6,339 nt of DNA from an uncultured Planctomycetaceae bacterium (GTDB lineage: Bacteria; Planctomycetota; Planctomycetia; Planctomycetales; Planctomycetaceae): the NCBI GenBank assembly GCA_903823545.1, contig CAIJTL010000765.1, forward strand, positions 1 to 6,339, written 5' to 3'. The position numbers and the translations under genes are program-made. The notes under the pieces were generated by a model. The model made no database searches. It was not told the origin of the DNA and worked only from the letters and a program-made list of their open reading frames with translations. This document shows positions 1-5,471 of the stretch, one piece after another. Position 1 is the first letter of the stretch; every line of letters starts with the position of its first letter.

Positions 1-572
1 CCTCGTTCGCCAACGAGGATGACAACATTCACGTCAGCCGAACTCTGTTGAGCGATTTGGCCGAGCAGCGTGCTCTTGCCGACGCCGCTTCCGGCGAAGA
101 TCCCGACGCGTTGTCCTTTCCCGCAGGTGAGCAGTGTGTCGATTGCTCGGATGCCGGTACCGAGCGGTTCCGAGATTCGTTGGCGAGACATCGCCGTTGG
201 TGGTTCGTGGTGCAGGCTGCGTCGATGTGGCAATGCGATTTCGTTGCCGCCATCGATCAGCTTTCCGCGAGCATCGAAAATTCGTCCGAGCATTTGCTCG
301 CCGACACGGATTCTCGGTGCTGATGCACGGAGCGAAACGATATCACCACGCCGCAATCCAGATGCATCGCCAAGTGGGAGCAGCAGCGTTTCGTCGTCTC
401 TGAATCCGACGACTTCGGCCTCGATCCGTCTCTGCTGCTGATGGAGTCGGCATAATGCTCCGACGGGTACCGGGAAGTCAGCGACAGAGATTGTTAGTCC
501 GCTGACGCGAGTTACTCGCCCACTGACGCCGACGGGGATGATCTCCGGGATTCGATCAGCAACGGCAAGCAT
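1..572 (-). CDS. fliI: Flagellar export ATPase FliI, N-terminal part (3' end runs off the window)
   Basis: FliI is the F1-beta-like ATPase of the flagellar type III export apparatus. It works as a hexamer at the cytoplasmic face with FliH. I translated the 190 complete codons by hand. An N-terminal beta-barrel region (GRVTRVSGLTISVADF, residues 18-33) is followed by LGRIFDARGKLIDG (95-108), PLGTGIRAIDTLL (136-148) and a perfect Walker A, GSGVGKST (161-168). The last complete residues are LVGER, the stretch preceding the catalytic glutamate region in F1/FliI ATPases. The catalytic core and C-terminal domain lie outside the window. The start at 572 is the only in-frame ATG in a suitable place and has a weak GGA nine bases upstream. 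It leaves only 17 residues before the GRV segment, slightly short for FliI. The frame stays open upstream, with a TTG at 647 inside the end of fliH, so a longer start is possible. It follows fliH after a 64-bp gap with no visible terminator, so cotranscription is likely. Seen: the motifs. Inferred: the start. Confidence 0.95.
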   Translation of the reverse strand, partial: MLAVADRIPEIIPVGVSGRVTRVSGLTISVADFPVPVGALCRLHQQQRRIEAEVVGFRDDETLLLPLGDASGLRRGDIVSLRASAPRIRVGEQMLGRIFDARGKLIDGGNEIALPHRRSLHHEPPTAMSRQRISEPLGTGIRAIDTLLTCGKGQRVGIFAGSGVGKSTLLGQIAQQSSADVNVVILVGER

Positions 573-636
573 TTCACGTTGTCCATTATCTTTGTCGGAA
601 GTGAATGTCGCGCAGCAGGCGGTTAAGAAGTGAATC

Positions 637-1350
637 TTAGTCGTCAAGCAGTTCTTCGCTGATTCGTTGAATGATAGTTTCTAAGCGTCCGTCGATTGTT
701 CCCTGCGACGTTTCCACGACACAGTCACCGCGTGCCAGCTTCGAGTCTTGCGCGAGTTGAATGTTTGATGAGCAATCTCGGCTCAAGTCGTCCAAGTGAG
801 TCGCCACCAATTGGTAATCCGCTGGATGCAAGTTGACTCGCGCGGTTTCCGCACAGACAACCGAATCCAGCGATGTTTTTACGAGTTCAAGTATTGATTC
901 CGGACGAGTGTTGAGTGTTCGCCGCAGTAGTCGTTCGGCAATTGCGATGCCGAGTTTAACCGCTTCGGAACTCGCTTGTTCGAGGACATGATCACGATGT
1001 GATTGCAGTTTGGCTGCGGCTGTATTCAAGGATTCAATGGCGGATTGAAGCTCTGTGGTTTTCGGGTGGTTGGTTGTTTGTAAATCAAATGATTGTGTTG
1101 AGCTGCACTCGACGAGCTTGAGTCGTTCAAATTTGTCTTGAGTTGATGGCTGTGATTGTTGTGCAAAATCGGTAAGGGCCAGTGGCAACGTTTCTGGCGA
1201 GTTGTTTAATTTGAGGTCACGTGCCGAAGCTGTGTGTGAAGGCCGAATAAATCTGACTGGCGCGTCTACGTCATGGCTTGAGAAGTCAGCGTCCGTTGGC
1301 GACATGCGATTCGAATCGGTTTTGATGATTCGAGAAGTGACGGCGATCAT
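637..1350 (-). CDS. fliH: Flagellar export apparatus regulator FliH
   Basis: FliH dimerises, binds and restrains the FliI ATPase, and helps dock it at the export gate and C ring. The 237-residue protein has a low-complexity, probably disordered N-terminus (1-95), a helical stretch rich in Ala, Glu and Lys (about 98-145) and a C-terminal FliH/V-ATPase-E-like domain (about 146-237). The most diagnostic segment is LARGDCVVETSQGTIDGRLE (205-224), matching the family pattern of an RGG/RGD turn, VET, a GxID and a closing amphipathic helix (ISEELL). The ATG at 1350 overlaps the fliF stop as ATGA and is preceded at seven bases by GAAGG (1362-1358), which supports this start over the Met at residue 16. 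The position between fliF and fliI is canonical for FliH. The protein has no tryptophan at all, whereas Salmonella FliH uses two N-terminal Trp residues to contact FlhA. N-terminal sequence is generally poorly conserved, so that may just be divergence. Confidence 0.9.
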   Translation of the reverse strand: MIAVTSRIIKTDSNRMSPTDADFSSHDVDAPVRFIRPSHTASARDLKLNNSPETLPLALTDFAQQSQPSTQDKFERLKLVECSSTQSFDLQTTNHPKTTELQSAIESLNTAAAKLQSHRDHVLEQASSEAVKLGIAIAERLLRRTLNTRPESILELVKTSLDSVVCAETARVNLHPADYQLVATHLDDLSRDCSSNIQLAQDSKLARGDCVVETSQGTIDGRLETIIQRISEELLDD

Positions 1351-3341
1351 ACGAATGCCTTCGGTAACGTAGTTGACTCGAATAAGTGAGCAATGCGATT
1401 GTTTGGTGATTGATCACACACTGAATCAACGGTTGGTTCATCTTGAAGGCGACTGCAGACCGTTTGAGCAATTTCATCCACCAGCTCTGAGGAGATTTCA
1501 CCGAGTGATTTCAGTCGGCGAATGACCTCAATTTGTAGGCTGGTTGGTAACCCGGCGAGCGTCTCTGAAGCGAGTTGTGACGAAAACCGAGTTAGCATTA
1601 CCGCGATCGCCTGTGGTCGCTCGTGTCGCAATGCCTCGGAAAGTCGTTGAGGGTCGGCTTGTCGGAGTTGCTGAATCGCGTCCTCACCGTCTTTGTTGTT
1701 AAGTATCGGGTGACGTTGTTGGAGTTGATTTGACTGATTGCTCTGCGTTGATTCAGTGAGTGAGTCGCTGAGAGATTGTTCCGATTCCTGAGTTAGCTCG
1801 GCATCGACAAATCTGCCATCAACATTGTTTGGTTGAATTGTCGGAACGATGAGAGACTGCGTTGCTGCCGCGAGATTAGCGGTGTGAGCTGACGAGGCTG
1901 ATTCAACTGTGCTGACACTGTTTGACTTCTCTGAATCGACGTTGTGTGTCGAATGCTGATGGCGTCCTTGAGCTTGTCTGCTTGGTTGATGGCGAGTGCG
2001 AGCAAACGACGTCATCACCACAATGCCGAACAAAAGACAAATGGCATGCGGCCATGCCGTGAATGCTGTGATCGCAGACTGTGTTTCAGGGAGGTTGAGC
2101 ACGCGATCCGTTGGGGGCGATTGCTGGACCACGACTTCAGTGGTCGGTGCATTCGGTGGCAAGAGGCTTGTGACGATTTGTTGCAATCGAGCGTATTCAG
2201 AGTCGGTCGCTGCTGAATACTCGACGTTTTCAGCGACGTTGAGGGTTGCCTGAGTCTCAAGAAAATCATGTGGAACGAGAACCGTTACCCGCCAGTGTGT
2301 TTGTTGGTCGTTTGGCTCAGATGTTGAGTGACGTGCGTTTTTAGTATCTGGCAGAGATGAGTCAGTAGTTGTCTCAAGACTTGCGAAAGTGATGAAATCG
2401 TTCGGTGCGTCATGTGTCCAAAATGTGCCGGTGCTGATGGGGCGAGGTTCAAAGTCAACACTGTTCTTAGGGAATGTTGAAGGCGTCGTTGCGTCGTGCT
2501 GGATTGGGCGAGCCACAAAATGATTTCGCTCGGTCGGATCAATCAACGTGACCTTCACAGAAACACCTGGAATCACCGACAAGGCCGATGTGATTTTGGA
2601 TTCGACTTGTTGACTCAGACGTTCGAGTTGTCGTTGCCGCTGTTGTCGAAGGATTGCCGAGTCCATGTGGTCGGTAATTGCTAGTCCCGTCGACTGATCA
2701 AGGACGACGACATCCTGGGCATTCAGGTCCGAGACCATGTTCGCAACAGCCGTGCGAAGCGATTGAGCCAGTTCCGGAGTAACGTCGTGGCCTTCTCTGG
2801 GTGTCACATTGACCGTTGCGGTGACTTTGGGACGACTCGAAAACGCAGACTTTCCTTTGCTGCGAGCCCAGATGACGTCGGCGTCAGCAATCGCAGGAAT
2901 GGCCTTGATGAGCCGTCGTAGCTCGTTTCGTAACGCGTTGTCACGATGTTGCTCGACGACTTCAGAGGTCGTGAAGATATTGGCTCGTGCAAGCTGCTTT
3001 TCCCATTCACTGCTTGCGGCCGCTTCCTCGTTTTTGGACTTTGGGACGAGGCTTTCGTACCGGCTCAATTCACTTTTCGGGACACAAAGTTGTTGTCCAT
3101 CTTTGCGAAAACTCTTCAGGCCGTTCTGCCGCCAAACTGATTGTGTGGCGGTCATTTCTTTGCTTGTGAAATCTCGACCGCCGCAGACTGGTTGCCAGTC
3201 CGAAGTGGTCGATCGCCCAATGACGAAGGAAAATCCGACCACGCATGCGACGAGTGCCGCAGACATCGCAAGTCGCTGCCCGAGAGGAAATCGGGACCAA
3301 CGATTGGCGAGGAAGACAGCTTGTCGTCGCAGTTCATCCAT
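1347..3341 (-). CDS. fliF: Flagellar MS-ring protein FliF with a C-terminal FliG middle-domain-like extension
   Basis: FliF builds the membrane-embedded MS ring, the base of the flagellar motor. The 664-residue protein shows a short cytoplasmic N-terminus, a first membrane helix (about 24-42), the YscJ/FliF ring-building motif region (about 48-225, with VPKSELSRYESLV at 87-99 and VVVLDQSTGL at 211-220), a third ring/collar region (about 255-410, ending LQQIVTSLLPPN) and a second membrane helix (about 426-447). The cytoplasmic tail (448-664) is far longer than usual. It begins with a Ser/Gln/Asn-rich linker and then carries a domain (about 553-635) resembling the FliG middle domain. Typical FliF is about 550-580 residues and ends in short helices that bind the FliG N-terminus. 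The ATG at 3341 is preceded at ten bases by AAGGG. No fliG follows: fliH overlaps the stop directly. The FliF identity is firm from domain order and context. The tail assignment rests on motif recognition by eye. Confidence 0.92.
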   Translation of the reverse strand: MDELRRQAVFLANRWSRFPLGQRLAMSAALVACVVGFSFVIGRSTTSDWQPVCGGRDFTSKEMTATQSVWRQNGLKSFRKDGQQLCVPKSELSRYESLVPKSKNEEAAASSEWEKQLARANIFTTSEVVEQHRDNALRNELRRLIKAIPAIADADVIWARSKGKSAFSSRPKVTATVNVTPREGHDVTPELAQSLRTAVANMVSDLNAQDVVVLDQSTGLAITDHMDSAILRQQRQRQLERLSQQVESKITSALSVIPGVSVKVTLIDPTERNHFVARPIQHDATTPSTFPKNSVDFEPRPISTGTFWTHDAPNDFITFASLETTTDSSLPDTKNARHSTSEPNDQQTHWRVTVLVPHDFLETQATLNVAENVEYSAATDSEYARLQQIVTSLLPPNAPTTEVVVQQSPPTDRVLNLPETQSAITAFTAWPHAICLLFGIVVMTSFARTRHQPSRQAQGRHQHSTHNVDSEKSNSVSTVESASSAHTANLAAATQSLIVPTIQPNNVDGRFVDAELTQESEQSLSDSLTESTQSNQSNQLQQRHPILNNKDGEDAIQQLRQADPQRLSEALRHERPQAIAVMLTRFSSQLASETLAGLPTSLQIEVIRRLKSLGEISSELVDEIAQTVCSRLQDEPTVDSVCDQSPNNRIAHLFESTTLPKAFV
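1358..1362 (-). promoter_or_regulatory. Shine-Dalgarno GAAGG of fliH, inside the fliF end
   Basis: GAAGG lies seven bases upstream of the fliH ATG and within the last codons of fliF. The start and stop overlap as ATGA (1350-1347). Ribosomes finishing fliF can therefore re-initiate on fliH, which would tie the amounts of the two proteins together. Confidence 0.65.
1437..1685 (-). other. FliG middle-domain-like segment encoded within fliF
   Basis: Residues 553-635 of the FliF product follow the FliG middle-domain pattern: a leading helix (LRQADPQRLSEAL), then RHERPQAIAVML at the place of the family's RDEHPQTIAxxL motif, then LAGLPTSLQIEVIRRLKSLG, then ISSELVDEIAQTV. In FliG the EHPQ motif contacts FliM, the next C-ring protein. 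Here His is replaced by Arg (ERPQ, 574-577). No FliG C-terminal torque domain with its charged helix follows; only about 30 residues remain. I favour the middle domain over the N-terminal one because of the HPQ-like motif and the LP-LQ-EVIRR signature. Confidence 0.75.
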
Positions 3342-3350
3342 GAATGCGTT

Positions 3351-3362
3351 GCCCTTTTGGGC
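3351..3362 (-). promoter_or_regulatory. fliF Shine-Dalgarno inside a small hairpin
   Basis: GCCCAAAAGGGC is a perfect 4-bp stem with an AAAA loop, and the likely fliF ribosome-binding site AAGGG is partly within it. The hairpin is weak, so any masking of the site would be slight. This is seen in sequence only. Confidence 0.35.
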
Positions 3363-3432
3363 CTGGTCGGTTGAGCCGTCGTCCGTGACGGCGAAGTGAC
3401 AAAACCAAAACCAACTGGTACGAGACAGAGAT

Positions 3433-3478
3433 CAGGGGACAGCAAGTTCCGAATTTCTATTCGGGCTACTGTCCCCTG
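3433..3478. repeat. REP-like palindrome of the GGGGACAG type between the regulator gene and fliF
   Basis: CAGGGGACAG (3433-3442) is an exact inverted match of CTGTCCCCTG (3469-3478). Inside it sits a second exact pair, CCGAAT (3449-3454) and ATTCGG (3459-3464), around a TTCT loop. The two stems are separated by a small asymmetric bulge. Palindromes with GGGGACAG/CTGTCCCC arms are, from general knowledge, common dispersed repeats linked to REP-associated tyrosine transposases; none is present in this window. It lies just past the regulator stop codon, so its hairpin could also reduce read-through into fliF or stabilise the regulator mRNA. No T-run follows on the minus strand, so it is not a classic intrinsic terminator. 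Confidence 0.65.
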
Positions 3479-3500
3479 TGTTGTCTCCGGCCAATTGGCC

Positions 3501-4970
3501 TTACGCTGCTTTCAGATTTGACCCTGGCCCGCCGCGTGGTGGGTAGCCGTATTCGCGGAGCTTTCCGGAAAGCGTTCGCAGCCCGATATCGAGTGACTGA
3601 GCAGTCTTTTCGCGGTTGCCTCCGCAGCGAGTAAACGTTGTTTCGATGAGTTGCCGCTCCATATCGGCGAGTGTCATGCGAGGCGTTTCGCTGACTTCGA
3701 CTTCAACCGACTTTGCCAACCAAGATCGAAGCATGTCGGCAGTGACATCACCCGATTCAGCGACAATTGCCGTGTTACGCAGAACCGTATAAAGCTCGCG
3801 GACGTTTCCGGGCCACAGGTGATCTTTGAGAACTTCGAGAGCATTCCTTGTGAGTCGCGGACGAGGCTGATCTTCTTGCAAAGCCCAGCGAATGAAGAAC
3901 TGTTCTGAAAGCGGGCCGATATCTTCGGGACGTTCACGCAGTGCCGGAACCATTAGCCGCTTCGCGTTCATTCCACGAGTCAAAATTTCTAAGCCGAGCG
4001 TCTGACGGCTTGGGAGATCGAGATTCAGATGGGTCGCGGCGACGATGCGAACCAGTGGGCGATGTCGGCCTTGTGAGCCATCGACGAGTTCTTGCTGTCG
4101 CTCGATGAATCGGCAGAGCGTCTTGTGGAGCGCGACAGGGAACGCCTCGATATCATCAAGAAATAGCGTTCCTCCGACCGGCTTCGTCGGCGTGTCGAGC
4201 GGCAGAGTTGAGGCTTCAGGGCCAATATCAAGACACAGCAGTTCGTTGAGTGACTCGGTTGTCAGTGACCGACTGTGGACTCGCACGAAAGATTGACCCG
4301 ATCGAGGGCCACCGTCATGAATCGCATTCCCAATGAGGCTGGTTCCCGTCCCGTGTTCGCCGCAAATCAAGATCGGAGCGTCCGAGTTCGCGGCTTCGTC
4401 AACAGCGGCGTACAACTGCTGCATGCTGGGGCTGGAGCCGAGAACATCGCTTAGCGAGTGTGAGAACGCCGGTTGGCGAATGGCATTTCGTTGTGACATC
4501 AACTCGGACTGGCGAATCGTGAGGGTCAACAGTGTCCGCAGCGCGTCCGAAGTAATGCCGGATGGATTCAAGACCGACACTCGTGATGTCAAATCTTCGG
4601 TTCGTAAAGCGCCAGGTAATGCGGCCAGGCTGCCATGATTTGAAAGAACCAGCAGTTGTGTTCCACCGGAATTGGCGGTCACCGCCGATGCGAGATCTCG
4701 CACGCTTCGAGCGCTTCCGTCGATAGTGTTGTCAGTAAGTAATGCTTGCTCGTCAACAACAATCAGCGACGCGGATTCGCGAAGCAGAAGCGGGACAGCA
4801 CGGTCTGCCGCGACTGCGATGTCGAGCACTGCGAATTCGGCAGCAACTCGTGCGAACTGTTCGCGTGCCGTCAGGTCAGCAACACACAAGACGATGCGAG
4901 CGGCTCCATGAACACGGCCGGCCACAGCTCCAGTCGAAGTGTCGTCGGCAGAAAAATGGCTTGTTTGCAT
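3501..4970 (-). CDS. NtrC-family (sigma-54 activator-like) transcription regulator with degenerate ATPase and receiver
   Basis: The 489-residue protein has the three-part layout of bacterial enhancer-binding proteins. Residues 24-150 resemble a receiver: an Asp survives in LIVVDEQALL (69-78), but the usual KP near the end is NPS. An AAA+ region spans about 170-410, ending in the well-kept ALRERPEDI (343-351) and WPGNVREL (386-393). A Fis-type helix-turn-helix follows (GGNREKTAQSLDIGLRTLSG, 450-469, then KLREYG). The ATPase is damaged. Walker A reads GEHGTGTS (204-211) with Thr for the essential Lys. Walker B reads GGTLFLDD, with Asp for Glu. The sigma-54-contacting GAFTGA loop is absent from 244-265, and the arginine-finger segment (FREDLYYRLN in the family) is poorly kept. 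It probably regulates by DNA binding without ATP-driven sigma-54 remodelling. Lying directly upstream of fliF, it may control flagellar genes. I start at 4970, the first ATG; the frame stays open to a TTG at 5129 that lacks a ribosome-binding site. Confidence 0.88.
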   Translation of the reverse strand: MQTSHFSADDTSTGAVAGRVHGAARIVLCVADLTAREQFARVAAEFAVLDIAVAADRAVPLLLRESASLIVVDEQALLTDNTIDGSARSVRDLASAVTANSGGTQLLVLSNHGSLAALPGALRTEDLTSRVSVLNPSGITSDALRTLLTLTIRQSELMSQRNAIRQPAFSHSLSDVLGSSPSMQQLYAAVDEAANSDAPILICGEHGTGTSLIGNAIHDGGPRSGQSFVRVHSRSLTTESLNELLCLDIGPEASTLPLDTPTKPVGGTLFLDDIEAFPVALHKTLCRFIERQQELVDGSQGRHRPLVRIVAATHLNLDLPSRQTLGLEILTRGMNAKRLMVPALRERPEDIGPLSEQFFIRWALQEDQPRPRLTRNALEVLKDHLWPGNVRELYTVLRNTAIVAESGDVTADMLRSWLAKSVEVEVSETPRMTLADMERQLIETTFTRCGGNREKTAQSLDIGLRTLSGKLREYGYPPRGGPGSNLKAA

Positions 4971-5111
4971 GGCGAAGTCCGTAAAGAAACAGACGAGGTG
5001 GGATTCGTCAGCGCATGGGACGTGCACTGCGAGACAGGATGGGCAGGGGGCTTGAATGGGGAGCGTCGTGACGAGGAACTCGTGGTGACGTGTGATCGTT
5101 GAGGGGAGTAT

Positions 5112-5129
5112 TTGCTCGGAACCGAGCAA
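5112..5129. promoter_or_regulatory. Perfect 18-bp dyad, candidate operator for the regulator gene
   Basis: TTGCTCGG and CCGAGCAA form an exact 8-bp inverted repeat around AA. Two half-sites in this geometry suit a dimeric helix-turn-helix protein. The site lies about 45 bases downstream of the predicted transcription start and about 140 bases upstream of the regulator ATG, a position suited to repression or self-regulation. The two-base spacer makes an RNA hairpin less natural, though a 7-bp stem with a 4-base loop could form. Its binding protein is unknown. Confidence 0.5.
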
Positions 5130-5179
5130 GGAAGGGCAAAGTCGACGTTCGTTGCCGCGAAGTGGGCCGAACGAGGCGA

Positions 5180-5209
5180 TTGATAGTTCTAAACTCAGAA
5201 ACGTGTCAA
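5180..5209 (-). promoter_or_regulatory. Candidate housekeeping-type promoter for the regulator gene
   Basis: On the minus strand a perfect -35 hexamer TTGACA (5209-5204) is followed after 18 bases by TATCAA (5185-5180), a 4-of-6 match to the -10 consensus. Transcription would start near 5173 and give a leader of about 200 bases before the ATG at 4970. I saw no sigma-54 (-24/-12) or clear sigma-28 motif near this gene. Confidence 0.45.
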
Positions 5210-5227
5210 TTCGTGTTCTTGAGTCTG

Positions 5228-5259
5228 TTTTTCAGTTTGAAGGAAGTTTCTCTGAAAAA
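5228..5259. repeat. 8-bp inverted repeat upstream of the promoter candidate
   Basis: TTTTTCAG (5228-5235) is an exact inverted match of CTGAAAAA (5252-5259), with 16 bases between. It lies about 20 bases upstream of the -35 element, where an activator could sit. The arms are AT-rich, so chance is a real possibility. Confidence 0.3.
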
Positions 5260-5291
5260 AGGGTTCTTCGCCATTCGTGTTGGATCGCAGG

Positions 5292-5358
5292 GTGAGCGGC
5301 AAGTCGCTAGCCGCCGGTTAAGGCGAGAATCACCGGCGGTTAGCGCCTTGCCGCTCAC
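5292..5358. repeat. 67-bp imperfect inverted repeat, REP/MITE-like
   Basis: The arms are 27 bases each (5292-5318 and 5332-5358) around a 13-base loop. The outer 12 bases match exactly (GTGAGCGGCAAG with CTTGCCGCTCAC), as do CGCTA with TAGCG and CCGCCGGT with ACCGGCGG. Only two positions fail to pair, and one of these would be a G-U pair in RNA. The GC-rich stem is much longer than a terminator needs and has no T-run on either side. It fits a dispersed REP-like element or a miniature mobile element remnant. I see no target-site duplication or nearby transposase gene. Confidence 0.65.
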
Positions 5359-5392
5359 AAAACACAATTTTCAAGACGGATGGCGGAGAGCC

Positions 5393-5436
5393 AAAAAAAG
5401 AAAAGCCCCCGACATCAACAAGAGGTCGGGGGCTTT
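5393..5436 (-). terminator. Intrinsic terminator of the RTX gene
   Basis: An exact 12-bp stem (AAAGCCCCCGAC at 5402-5413, GTCGGGGGCTTT at 5425-5436) with an 11-base loop is followed on the minus strand by TTTTCTTTTTTT. It begins 35 bases past the RTX stop codon. On the plus strand there is no T-run beyond the stem, so it acts in one direction and separates the RTX unit from the regulator. Confidence 0.92.
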
Positions 5437-5471
5437 GTGATCTTGGAGAACAATGATTGGACCAAGTTCGG

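Larger units (their letters stand above)
4971..5471. other. 500-bp non-coding region rich in inverted repeats
   Basis: No convincing gene lies here. Short open frames on both strands have no ribosome-binding site or recognisable motif. The region holds, from high to low coordinates, the terminator of the RTX gene, a 67-bp imperfect inverted repeat, an 8-bp spaced inverted repeat, a promoter candidate, and a perfect 18-bp dyad. About 140 bp then separate the dyad from the regulator's ATG, and that stretch is open in the regulator frame. Confidence 0.7.

Noticed and set aside
48..441. Overlapping plus-strand frames at the left edge
   Set aside because: The minus strand here encodes FliI with a perfect Walker A and family motifs throughout, so these are shadows.
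2809..3399. 196-codon plus-strand open frame opposite fliF
   Set aside because: It lies antisense to a well-supported fliF, has no recognisable motifs or ribosome-binding site, and has the composition of a shadow frame.
3342..3432. Sigma-54 or sigma-28 promoter ahead of fliF
   Set aside because: I looked for GG-N10-GC and TAAA/GCCGATAA-type elements and found no acceptable pair. A 6-bp inverted repeat at 3375-3392 is too weak to interpret.
3501..5129. Longer 542-residue version of the regulator starting at TTG 5129
   Set aside because: The TTG has no Shine-Dalgarno sequence, falls within the perfect dyad, and adds 53 residues unlike receiver N-termini. The ATG at 4970 is preferred.
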